Positions 52,682 through 59,375 of a stretch of 64,000 nucleotides of DNA are shown here, piece after piece; positions within the stretch are counted from its first letter, which is position 1, and each line of letters begins with the position of its first letter. Made by a program: the position numbers and the translations under genes. The stretch covers positions 1-64,000 of the forward strand of contig NZ_NMQW01000023.1 of the NCBI RefSeq assembly GCF_002234615.1. Direction: 5' to 3'. Under the pieces are notes generated by a model. That model searched no databases. It was not told the DNA's origin and was given only the letters and a program-made list of their open reading frames with translations. Source of the stretch: Paenibacillus rigui (GTDB lineage Bacteria; Bacillota; Bacilli; Paenibacillales; NBRC-103111).

Positions 52682-53293
52682 CTATTTTTGCTCCTGATGG
52701 ATCGTGTAGCGGACGCTGCCCAGCTCCGGGCTGCGCATTTCAATGACGTCTCCGACCTGGCAAAGGCGCGGATTGGCCGGGGTGCCGGACAAAATGACAT
52801 CGCCTTTGCGCAGCGTCATGATTTTCGAAATATGCGACACCTGCCAAGCAGGCGAAAACAGCATTTGCGAGGTGTTGTCGCGCTGTATGAGCTCTCCGTT
52901 GACCCACATCTCTAATGTGACGTCCGAAGGGCTGCTCACCTGCACCATCGGACCGATTGGGGTCATTTGATCGTACATCTTGAACCGGCCGTCGTCAAAA
53001 TGGTCCGCAGCAGTCATATCATTGGCCAGGGCATAGCCGGCGACAACGGAAGCCGCCTCGTGCTCCTCGATATGCTTGCAGTCTTGACCGATAATGATAG
53101 CCATCTCAACTTCACAAATGAAGGCGCCCATCGCGGGTGAAACATAGACGGTATCGGAGAAGGTCAGACTCTCGGGAGATTTCAAGGACAGAAAAGGGTC
53201 GTCGGTATGCGTAATCCCCTTTTGCTCGCGAAAGGCTTTAAAATTCGGGCCAATCCCGATGATCTTGCTCGTTTTATCTCTTCCGTAAATCAT
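52682..53293 (-). CDS. Fumarylacetoacetate-hydrolase family protein
   Basis: 203 residues. Seen: IIGIGPNFKAFREQKG at the N-terminus, the metal ligand glutamates in CEVEMAIIIG and Asp in ANDMTAADHFD, and the late TGTP-like motif LSGTPANP. These fit FAH-family hydrolases/decarboxylases of catabolic pathways (2-keto-acid type). AAAGGAGCAGCTCT precedes the ATG. Likely part of the same catabolic area as the PucR regulator. Confidence 0.87.
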   Translation of the reverse strand: MIYGRDKTSKIIGIGPNFKAFREQKGITHTDDPFLSLKSPESLTFSDTVYVSPAMGAFICEVEMAIIIGQDCKHIEEHEAASVVAGYALANDMTAADHFDDGRFKMYDQMTPIGPMVQVSSPSDVTLEMWVNGELIQRDNTSQMLFSPAWQVSHISKIMTLRKGDVILSGTPANPRLCQVGDVIEMRSPELGSVRYTIHQEQK

Positions 53294-53335
53294 AGAGCTG
53301 CTCCTTTGCAGTGATGTCTGTGAAAAAAAACGAGG

Positions 53336-54070
53336 CTACTCCAGCCGGAAGCCTCTGGCCTCCAAGAAAGGCCGGATATGTGCGCGGACCGGCTCGCGGT
53401 ACTTATCCGCCAAGCCCTTGGACCATGTCGTCAAAACTTTGCCTTGGGTCCGCTCCTTGTAATATTCCCGGGTCACTTCATCGTAGGCTTCGATATCGCT
53501 GCGGGTACGGCCTGCATTGTAGGCATTCGGATGGTATACGGCAGGGCGGGCCAGCCGCGGACGGGACGAAGGGGCCTGATCGGGCACGCCGATGCACATG
53601 CCGAACACCGGGTATACAAGCTGAGGCAGCTCCAGCAGCTCGCTCACTTCCTGCGGCTTGTTCCGGATCCCGCCGATATAGCAGATGCCCAGGCCAAGTG
53701 ACTCTGCGGCGACCGCGGCGTTCTGCGCAGCAAGCGCGGCATCGAGCGAAGCGACAAGGAAGCTCTCCGTATTTTGGTGGAAGGGCTGCTCATGCATGCT
53801 GACAGCGACCTGATTCCGGTACAAGTCGGCGCAAAATACGAGAAACAGGCCGCAATGCTCCACATAAGCCTGATTGCCGGTTAGCTCGGCCAACCGCTTC
53901 TTTTTGTCGGGGTCTGTGACGCCGATGATACTGTACGCCTGGACATTGCTTGAGGTTGATGCCATCTGGGCAGAGCCGATAATGCTGTCCACTTGCTCCC
54001 CGGAGAGAGGGGCATCCTTGAATTTACGGATAGAACGATGGTTGTGCAGCAGTTCGATGACGGAATTCAT
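53336..54070 (-). CDS. FMN-dependent nitroreductase/NfrA-type oxidoreductase
   Basis: 244 residues: NHRSIRKFKDAPLSGEQVD (FMN phosphate-binding Arg/Ser), ASTSSNVQAYSIIGVTD, GLGICYIGGIRNKP and a C-terminal helix region with the RARL-type linker typical of the NfsA/NfrA group. Reduces flavins or nitro compounds with NAD(P)H. The TGTCAA-N17-ATTTTA promoter on the minus strand lies at 54117-54145. The gene precedes the FAH-family gene in the same direction, 42 nt apart. Confidence 0.9.
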   Translation of the reverse strand: MNSVIELLHNHRSIRKFKDAPLSGEQVDSIIGSAQMASTSSNVQAYSIIGVTDPDKKKRLAELTGNQAYVEHCGLFLVFCADLYRNQVAVSMHEQPFHQNTESFLVASLDAALAAQNAAVAAESLGLGICYIGGIRNKPQEVSELLELPQLVYPVFGMCIGVPDQAPSSRPRLARPAVYHPNAYNAGRTRSDIEAYDEVTREYYKERTQGKVLTTWSKGLADKYREPVRAHIRPFLEARGFRLE

Positions 54071-54116
54071 GGCTTAAACTCCTTTTGTTGGGACAGAGGG
54101 CCCGAGATTTGAGCTA

Positions 54117-54145
54117 ATTTTATATGAACCGCCAAGGGGTGTCAA
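54117..54145 (-). promoter_or_regulatory. SigA-type promoter of the nitroreductase gene
   Basis: On the minus strand TTGACA (54145-54140), 17-nt spacer, TAAAAT (54122-54117), 47 nt before the start codon. Confidence 0.75.
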
Positions 54146-54161
54146 CGAATGCAAAAAACCA

Positions 54162-54274
54162 TTGACCAAAGGAACAAAACTTGCTAATATTAAAACATAG
54201 TTAACACATCGGAATAATATGATCTACCGGAAAACCGGAGAGCGCCGCGGTGTATGGGGGACTCTCTTTTTTTC
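54162..54274 (+). ncRNA. Candidate short RNA: promoter plus terminator with no frame
   Basis: TTGACC-17-TAATAT (54162-54190) is followed about 80 nt later by a GAGAG...CTCTC stem and seven T (54267-54273). Between lie CCGG-AAAA-CCGG and GC-rich stretches. No coding frame. It ends just before the Fur box of the next gene. An sRNA or leader is possible. Confidence 0.4.
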
Positions 54275-54286
54275 TATATCATAAAG

Positions 54287-54316
54287 TTGACAATGATAAT
54301 GAGAACCATTATCATT
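54287..54316 (+). promoter_or_regulatory. Fur-controlled promoter
   Basis: TTGACA (54287), 17-nt spacer, TATCAT (54310). A Fur palindrome, AATGATAATGAGAACC-ATTATCATT (54292-54316), covers the spacer and -10. A 31-nt stretch is identical at 57988-58018. A second weaker Fur-like site lies at about 54331-54351. Confidence 0.88.
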
Positions 54317-54370
54317 GTATTCAAAGGACAAGTGAGAATAATTATCAATGAATCCAGAGGAGGACTGCAG

Positions 54371-54685
54371 ATGGCGTCCATATTAGTGGTAGGTGCGGAT
54401 CATTTAGGAAATATGCCGGAACAGCTGGCTCATATAGGTTTTGATGATGTAATGCATATGTCGGGGCGCAAGTGCCAAATGGTGCGCAAGGGGATACCGG
54501 AGAGGGTAGATGCAGTGCTGGTGCTGACGGATTACATTAATCATAACTTGACGAAGGTCATCAAGCAGCAGGCCAAGGAGCAGGACTTGCCTATCTATTA
54601 TGCCAAGAGATCCTGGTGCTCCGTCCAAAAAGCGCTATGCTCTTGCAAGCACGTCTGTGAAATGATGGGGCAGACCAAGCAGTAG
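54371..54685 (+). CDS. DUF2325 protein, Fur-regulated
   Basis: 104 residues: ASILVVGADHLGNMPEQL start, a VLVLTDYINHN middle and a Cys-rich end CSVQKALCSCKHVC that could bind a metal or FeS cluster. DUF2325 proteins have no settled function. GAGGAGGACTGCAG precedes the ATG. The upstream Fur promoter implies expression under iron limitation. Confidence 0.83.
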   Translation: MASILVVGADHLGNMPEQLAHIGFDDVMHMSGRKCQMVRKGIPERVDAVLVLTDYINHNLTKVIKQQAKEQDLPIYYAKRSWCSVQKALCSCKHVCEMMGQTKQ

Positions 54686-54708
54686 TGGGGCCCTTATATA
54701 AGCTGTCC

Positions 54709-54763
54709 AGCACTCGCTGATATTCGCCAATTGTGCCGCGATCAGGTCATGAGTGCTTTTTTT
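54709..54763 (+). terminator. Intrinsic terminator
   Basis: AGCACTC pairs with GAGTGCT, with a structured loop of 35 nt, followed by seven T. Confidence 0.75.
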
Positions 54764-54770
54764 GTATCCA

Positions 54771-54800
54771 AAAAACAGACAGCCTCGGCCGGCTGCCTGT
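54771..54800 (-). terminator. Intrinsic terminator of the XRE gene
   Basis: On the minus strand ACAGGCAGCC and GGCTGTCTGT form the stem, followed by TTTTT. Confidence 0.8.
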
Positions 54801-54851
54801 TCTTCTGACGCGCTCATCTCAAAAGGCCTCGGTACGAAGATGTGCTGTGAG

Positions 54852-55226
54852 CTAGGAGTTGTTGTTAGACCGTTCCGCTCTAACGAAATTAATAAACCGT
54901 TTGGCTTCTTCCGGCGTCAATCTCATACCGTCCACAGTTAAGGCGAATTTCTCCAGGATATGCTCATTGGAAAGCTCTAACGCATCAACAAACTCGCGGA
55001 CATCTTCATCCAGAACGCCGTGAGGATCTTCGGTTCTGCCGATCAGGTAGTCTATGGACACATTAAAGAGGTTGGCTATACTTACAATCGTTTCGTAATC
55101 CGGCTCTCTGCGGTTATTCTCGTAATGAGATAGAGAAGCACGAGTAATTCCTAATTTGGTCGAGAGCCCCTCCTGCGTCAGGGAATGTTTTTCACGAAGC
55201 GCTGCAATCCTTTCCCCGTACTTCAT
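54852..55226 (-). CDS. XRE-family repressor with C-terminal extension (124 aa)
   Basis: The HTH_3 domain occupies residues about 6-62, with recognition helix segment TRASLSHYENNRREP. A C-terminal ~60-residue acidic helical tail (residues 66-124) suggests dimerisation or an anti-repressor-binding role, as in SinR/ImmR-type regulators. Start ATG 55226; spacing to a GGAGG-type site is moderate. Its promoter region holds palindromic GATACA-TGTATC sites that probably are its operators. The HTH is almost identical in its recognition helix to the second XRE protein at 56565. Confidence 0.9.
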   Translation of the reverse strand: MKYGERIAALREKHSLTQEGLSTKLGITRASLSHYENNRREPDYETIVSIANLFNVSIDYLIGRTEDPHGVLDEDVREFVDALELSNEHILEKFALTVDGMRLTPEEAKRFINFVRAERSNNNS

Positions 55227-55295
55227 ACATTATTAACCTCCAATTATGCTATCTTTGATGATGAAAAAAGTGAGAGAAAATGGGAAAACAACCTC

Positions 55296-55324
55296 TTGAC
55301 ATTGATACATATTGTATCGTATGT
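55296..55324 (+). promoter_or_regulatory. Promoter with operator GATACATATTGTATC
   Basis: TTGACA (55296) and TATGTT (18-nt spacer) flank a perfect palindrome at 55304-55318, placed between -35 and -10. It is in the divergent region between the XRE gene and the PilZ-like gene. Confidence 0.8.
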
Positions 55325-55418
55325 TAATGCTAGTGTACTTACTTGAATAAGGTGATTTACTTGAAAAACGTTGATATTAAAGACATTATGCAATAAGTGG
55401 AGGGCATGTGAAATGTGT

Positions 55419-55442
55419 GATATGTATTACATAATGTATCAT
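55419..55442 (+). promoter_or_regulatory. Second XRE-type operator upstream of the PilZ-like gene
   Basis: GATATGTATTACATAATGTATC at 55419-55440, partly palindromic with the half-site TGTATC. Lies 46 nt before the start codon. Confidence 0.55.
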
Positions 55443-55485
55443 GAGTTTATTTTACCTAAAAATTCGATGATTGGGAAGATGCGAG

Positions 55486-55935
55486 ATGAATGAAATGTTA
55501 AACGTTGCAATGCAGTCCCAGCGGCGAGCGCAACTGGCATCCATACAATGTCGTCTATCCGTTCTTCAGGTTGATAACCGGCCTGTCCAAACCCGGTATG
55601 CGCTGGTCGAAATAACGAATGTAAGCCGCAGCGAGCTCTTCTTTAAAACCCCCTTATCGCTGCCTGCAGGTGTCAGCATGACGTATGCGTTTCAGCTGCT
55701 GTTCGGATCCCACTCCTTTCATTTGACAGGCAGTAGACTGAAACGGCTGCATCCAACGGCTCCTTACGAATATGCCGTCGAGTTCCAGATGAATGGGCAG
55801 GAGAAGCGAGCAATGATTGCAGCCATAAACCGGATGATGGAAGACGCCCCTACCATTGTATCGAAAATCCTTGAAAGCTACTCGCTCCTTTGCTCCTACG
55901 AACAGTTTGTCCCCCGGAAGTTATTTCAAACCTAG
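55486..55935 (+). CDS. PilZ-like domain protein
   Basis: 149 residues, single domain. The pattern RRAQLASIQCRLSVLQVDNR ... LVEITNVSRSELFFKTP ... HSFHLTGSRLKRL resembles the PilZ fold, with VEITNVSRSELFF in the position of the D/NxSxxG c-di-GMP motif. The last Gly is replaced (SEL), so ligand binding is uncertain. Start ATG 55486 preferred over TTG 55471. Controlled by two GATACA-type palindromes and so probably repressed by the XRE protein. Confidence 0.65.
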   Translation: MNEMLNVAMQSQRRAQLASIQCRLSVLQVDNRPVQTRYALVEITNVSRSELFFKTPLSLPAGVSMTYAFQLLFGSHSFHLTGSRLKRLHPTAPYEYAVEFQMNGQEKRAMIAAINRMMEDAPTIVSKILESYSLLCSYEQFVPRKLFQT

Positions 55936-56070
55936 CCTGCAATCACAGACGATTGTGCAAGAAAAAAGTAAAGTAAATTACATTATTTTAAATGCTAAAG
56001 TAATTTTTAGATGTGATTCGACATGAATATACATAATCCATGGTTTGTTGACTTTTTTATCGTTTGACAG

Positions 56071-56085
56071 GATACAAAATGTATC
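56071..56085 (+). promoter_or_regulatory. XRE-type operator GATACAAAATGTATC
   Basis: The palindrome, flanked by TTTGACA (56064) and a TATTAT box (56095), sits 65 nt before the 50-residue gene. Same half-sites as at 55304. Confidence 0.7.
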
Positions 56086-56149
56086 ATAAAGTGATATTAT
56101 ATCCTAGCCGTTAACAAAGGAAAACATATAGTTAAAGGGAGCGTTAAGA

Positions 56150-56302
56150 ATGAGTAGCAACTACTCGAATCAGAAAATGATTACCATGGATGTCTACAAA
56201 ATTATGAAGCAGCTCAATATTGACGAGAAAGCCTTTATCTTTCAAAATCCGCCACCTTCCTATACAAAGTCGCAGTTGCCTTCCGATGATGATTCGAAAT
56301 AA
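56150..56302 (+). CDS. Small protein (50 aa), paralogue of the 69-aa protein at 59376
   Basis: AAAGGGAGCGTTAAGA precedes the ATG. The protein has a core ITMDVYKIMKQLNIDEKAF followed by a Pro/Ser tail. The core matches TIDIKAILEQLNISMDKF of the protein at 59376. The promoter carries the GATACA-type palindrome, so it is likely an XRE target. It may act as an adaptor or anti-repressor; there is no direct evidence. Confidence 0.7.
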   Translation: MSSNYSNQKMITMDVYKIMKQLNIDEKAFIFQNPPPSYTKSQLPSDDDSK

Positions 56303-56425
56303 TACATAAATTGTGGAGTCTCTTCTGAATTAAATGACAAGCGATTTTGCTGCCCGGCGGGTAGGAGATCGCTTGTTTTGCGTTCTATTGTTGTAAGCGG
56401 TATCATTTAATGTAATAAAGTTTAT

Positions 56426-56462
56426 GATACGAATTGTATCTAAATGTAAAAACATGTATAAT
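56426..56462 (+). promoter_or_regulatory. Promoter of the second XRE gene with operator GATACGAATTGTATC
   Basis: TTGTAT (56434) and TATAAT (56457), 17-nt spacer. The palindrome (56426-56440) overlaps the -35 box; an additional half-site TATCATTTAATG lies at about 56400. An autoregulation layout. Confidence 0.75.
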
Positions 56463-56564
56463 CAGTAGTAAGAGATCCTTGGACTGTTATTACAATAGGA
56501 AGCTGTTAATCAATTGCAACGAGCATGAAGATATAAACTCACGAGAAAGGAAAGATATGCCGCA

Positions 56565-56792
56565 ATGAAACTAGGAAAACGCATTTCCCATTTGAGGGGA
56601 GAGAGGCAACTAACGCAGGGTGAGCTGGCCCGCATCATTGGTGTGACTCGTGCAGCGCTCTCGCATTATGAGAACGATCGAAGACAGCCGACCTATGATA
56701 CGTTAAGAAAAATTGCTCAATATTTTTCCGTGAGCGTAGATTATGTCATGGAGGGAGCCGAAAGCAACCAGAAGACCTCCAGCGTTAAATGA
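56565..56792 (+). CDS. XRE-family repressor, HTH only (75 aa)
   Basis: Residues about 6-62 form an HTH_3 domain; recognition segment TRAALSHYENDRRQP. This is very like the first XRE protein but without the long C-terminal tail. AGAAAGGAAAGATATGCCGCA precedes the ATG. Expected to bind the same palindromes; may compete with or antagonise the longer paralogue (inference). Confidence 0.88.
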   Translation: MKLGKRISHLRGERQLTQGELARIIGVTRAALSHYENDRRQPTYDTLRKIAQYFSVSVDYVMEGAESNQKTSSVK

Positions 56793-56804
56793 TCGTGAGT
56801 GCCA

Positions 56805-56844
56805 AGAGACACTATTCGGACTGCCGGGTAGTGTCTTTCTTTTC
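56805..56844 (+). terminator. Intrinsic terminator after the second XRE gene
   Basis: AGACACTA pairs with TAGTGTCT, followed by TTCTTTTC. Confidence 0.75.
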
Positions 56845-56888
56845 TTCATCCACAAGATAACTATTTTTAAAATTTATGGGATATGACA

Positions 56889-56935
56889 TTGACGAAAGAT
56901 CCCGATTTTTTATATAATGATACATAATGTATCAT
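56889..56935 (+). promoter_or_regulatory. Promoter with operator ATGATACATAATGTATCAT
   Basis: TTGACG (56889) and TATAAT (56913), 18-nt spacer. A 19-nt palindrome (56917-56935) covers the -10/start region. It is the strongest member of the site family and controls the epimerase-like gene. Confidence 0.82.
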
Positions 56936-56983
56936 AGTTCGACAGGCATTGTTTTGATCATATAGGACATTGGGGGGAAAGGG

Positions 56984-57943
56984 ATGAAACTGCTAATCAC
57001 AGGTGGAGCGGGTTTCATAGGCTCGCATACAGCGGATTTTGCTTTGAGTATGGGAATGGAGGTTGTAGTTGTCGACAGCTTCCGTTCGGGGAAAGAGGAA
57101 TTTGTTGATCCGAAATGTATCGTATATAAAGCGGATATTGCAGGGAAGGAGCTGCGTGATATTTTTGAGTCGGAAAGGCCGGACTACTGTATTCATCTGG
57201 CGGAGCAGACGGATGGCGACGAGCTTCTGGCGCGCGGACTGAATCCGAATCTGGGCGGCTTGATTCACCTGCTGGATATGTGCAGAGAATTTCCCGTTAA
57301 AAAGCTGGTATACGGCTCCTCGGCGAACGTATACGGGGCAACGGAGCTCATTCCCGTGAATGAATCGTTCCGCTGTGCTCCATTGTCCGGCAGCGCGAGA
57401 GCCAAGCTGACATCGGAAGAATACATCAAGCAGTACGGTGCGCTTTATGGCATTCCGTTTACGATTCTAAGGTATGCCAATGTGTACGGGTTCAGGCAAA
57501 ATTCGTTCGGTGACGGCAGTGTCATTTCCGAAATTATGGAGACTTATACGAATGGGGAGCGCCCCGTTATATATGGCAAAGGGATGCAGGCCCGGGATTT
57601 CGTCTATGTCACGGATGTGGCGGCAGCCAATATTCAAGCGTTAAGCATAGGCGGCGGGCAAACTTATAATATTGGAACGGGAAGATCCATCCGGGTCATT
57701 GATTTATTGAATATGATGAATGAAATGATGGAACAGAAAAAAACGCCGGCCTATATGCCTTCACGCCCGGAGGATCATATCCATTATTGTATTTCTTACA
57801 GGAAGGCCGAGGAGGAATTCGGCTGGAGGCCTAAAATTCATTTGAAGGAGGGCTTGACCCAACTGCTGGGGGATTTCATATATCGGCGTTTTATGGATAA
57901 TCATAAGCTGCCGTCTGCTCCTCCGAAGCAGGACGCCGTCTGA
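56984..57943 (+). CDS. NAD-dependent epimerase/dehydratase-like protein lacking the catalytic Tyr
   Basis: 319 residues, extended SDR fold: NAD site LLITGGAGFIGSH at the start, GSSANVYG with the active-site Ser, RDFVYVTDVAAANIQAL, and the C-terminal FGWRPKIHLKEGL segment. At the place of the YxxxK motif it reads PLSGSARAKLTSEEY: the Lys remains but the Tyr has become Ser. Redox/epimerase catalysis may therefore be lost or changed. Under control of the XRE-type operator. Could be a regulatory or sugar-nucleotide binding relative of GalE. Confidence 0.82.
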   Translation: MKLLITGGAGFIGSHTADFALSMGMEVVVVDSFRSGKEEFVDPKCIVYKADIAGKELRDIFESERPDYCIHLAEQTDGDELLARGLNPNLGGLIHLLDMCREFPVKKLVYGSSANVYGATELIPVNESFRCAPLSGSARAKLTSEEYIKQYGALYGIPFTILRYANVYGFRQNSFGDGSVISEIMETYTNGERPVIYGKGMQARDFVYVTDVAAANIQALSIGGGQTYNIGTGRSIRVIDLLNMMNEMMEQKKTPAYMPSRPEDHIHYCISYRKAEEEFGWRPKIHLKEGLTQLLGDFIYRRFMDNHKLPSAPPKQDAV

Positions 57944-57988
57944 TTGCGGAAGGATACGATGGATCGGACAAGAGCCCGATATTCCCTG

Positions 57989-58018
57989 TTGACAATGATA
58001 ATGAGAACCATTATCATT
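57989..58018 (+). promoter_or_regulatory. Fur-controlled promoter
   Basis: TTGACA (57989) and TATCAT (58012), 17-nt spacer, covered by the Fur palindrome at 57994-58018. Identical over 31 nt to the promoter at 54286-54316. Confidence 0.88.
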
Positions 58019-58070
58019 CATTGTAGTGGTAACTTGCTTCACCATTCAATGGCGGGGAGAACAGGACCGT

Positions 58071-58295
58071 ATGAAAATTAAGTACTGCTGTAAAAACTTC
58101 AGACATGGCTCCAAGTCCGTATATAAAGCAATGAAGGAGAAGTTTCCGGAGATCAAGCATAAGAAGCGCGATTGTCTGGGCAACTGCAAGGCCTGCTCCA
58201 AGGGCTGCATGGTGCTGGTCGGAAAATCGGAAAAGATCGTGTGCGCTCCTACAGCCAAAAAGCTGTATAAAGAGCTGCGCGAGATGATCGGATAA
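58071..58295 (+). CDS. DUF1450 protein, small Cys-rich, Fur-regulated
   Basis: 74 residues. Four or more cysteines: IKYCCKNFRHG near the start, DCLGNCKACSKGCMVLV in the middle and IVCAPT near the end. This matches the YuzB/DUF1450 pattern CLGxCxxC, thioredoxin-like [2Fe-2S]-type proteins. GGGGAGAACAGGACCGT precedes the ATG. The Fur promoter indicates an iron-limitation role. Function not established. Confidence 0.83.
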   Translation: MKIKYCCKNFRHGSKSVYKAMKEKFPEIKHKKRDCLGNCKACSKGCMVLVGKSEKIVCAPTAKKLYKELREMIG

Positions 58296-58329
58296 TATCC
58301 TCTGCGGAAGCGGAAAGGGTGCAATTCTT

Positions 58330-58416
58330 ATGACGCTGCTATGGATTCTCTCTCCTGCCTTATTCGTTGCATTCGTATTGGTTTTATTGTATATTTCGGG
58401 AATGAGAGCGAAATAG
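58330..58416 (+). CDS. Single-span membrane micropeptide (28 aa)
   Basis: AAAGGGTGCAATTCTT precedes an ATG opening a 28-residue frame, MTLLWILSPALFVAFVLVLL then YISGMRAK. It is a typical one-helix micropeptide with basic end. It lies between the DUF1450 gene and ferritin, probably on one transcript. Real existence is plausible but unproven. Confidence 0.5.
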   Translation: MTLLWILSPALFVAFVLVLLYISGMRAK

Positions 58417-58443
58417 ACCCATAGGAAGGTGGATCCTCACTTG

Positions 58444-58947
58444 ATGTCAGATGAGCTTTACCAGGCTTTAAATGAACAAATGAATTATGAATTTTATTCC
58501 TCCCACGTCTATTTAGCGATGGCTGCATATTGCTCCGGTGAAAGTTTGGACGGCTTTGCTAACTTTTTTATCGTCCAAGCGGAAGAAGAGCGGTTCCATG
58601 CGATGAAGATTTATAAATTTCTGAACGATCGCGGTCGACGCGCTACAATTGATGGGATGGAAAATCCGAATAATGACTACCGTTCGGTGCTTCAAGTGTT
58701 CGAGCATGGCTATGAGCACGAACAAATCGTGACCAAACGGATTTATCACCTGTCCGATCTGGCGCTGAACGAACGCGAGCACGCCACGATGCAGTTCCTG
58801 AAATGGTTTATCGACGAGCAAGTCGAGGAGGAATCGATGTTCGATAGCATCATTCAGAAGCTGAAACGGATCGACAGAGACAGCAATGCCTTTTATATGC
58901 TGGATGCCGAATTTCTGCAGAGGGTATTTACTCCGCCGACGGCGTAG
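58444..58947 (+). CDS. Non-haem ferritin
   Basis: 167 residues, four-helix bundle. Ferroxidase ligands: Glu in NEQMNYEFYSSHVYLAM, Glu/His in FIVQAEEERFHAMKIYKF, Glu in DLALNEREHATMQFLKWFIDEQVEEESMF. Stores iron as ferrihydrite in a 24-mer (established for FtnA). ATG 58444 preferred; a GTG at 58429 is the longer alternative. Situated within the Fur-controlled cluster but after a different gene. Confidence 0.93.
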   Translation: MSDELYQALNEQMNYEFYSSHVYLAMAAYCSGESLDGFANFFIVQAEEERFHAMKIYKFLNDRGRRATIDGMENPNNDYRSVLQVFEHGYEHEQIVTKRIYHLSDLALNEREHATMQFLKWFIDEQVEEESMFDSIIQKLKRIDRDSNAFYMLDAEFLQRVFTPPTA

Positions 58948-58977
58948 CTGCTCGTACCATTACATAGATGAAGTGAA

Positions 58978-59013
58978 ACCGCCGGCAGGCCGAAACTGCC
59001 GAGCGGTTTTTTT
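58978..59013 (+). terminator. Intrinsic terminator after ferritin
   Basis: ACCGC-GGCAG and CTGCC-GCGGT arms, followed by seven T. Confidence 0.88.
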
Positions 59014-59069
59014 GTATGAGAAGCCGTCAAGAACTTTTTGGTGATAGATAAGCTTCCGACCCTCGGTTT

Positions 59070-59119
59070 GCCTCGACAAGCGCATGCCGTCTTGAACGAC
59101 GGTGAAGTTATGTATCCTT
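59070..59119. other. RNA-like intergenic element, copy B
   Basis: CCTCGACAAGCGCATGCC, then hairpin CCGTC-N6-GACGG, then GAAGTTATGTATCCTT. Matches copy A at 26283-26348 with one compensatory pair exchange. Lies in a 360-nt gap downstream of ferritin. Class not recognised. Confidence 0.55.
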
Positions 59120-59141
59120 AGGTCTGTTGGCATAAGAAAAA

Positions 59142-59157
59142 TGTGATGCATATCACA
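59142..59157 (+). promoter_or_regulatory. CRP/FNR-type palindrome TGTGATGCATATCACA
   Basis: TGTGA-N6-TCACA, perfect half-sites inside an extended palindrome AAAATGTGAT-GC-ATATCACATTTT. The nearest downstream gene starts 220 nt later. A TATAAA box lies about 41 nt after the centre. Confidence 0.65.
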
Positions 59158-59375
59158 TTTTGGAGACTCCGGGACAGCAGTGACCGCAGACTTATAAATA
59201 AAGGCCGGTCCTGATCATAAAGATTTATTAATAGTCTTACTTTCGACAAAAATAATGACTAAGATAGAAGAAAGGGCCCCAGCAAGTGACATTTTTTTTT
59301 GGCTGACTCCACTATACTTTAAGTATACAAGCACAAGCGATGATAAAGTGAAACGGATGGAGAGTGGGAAATCGT

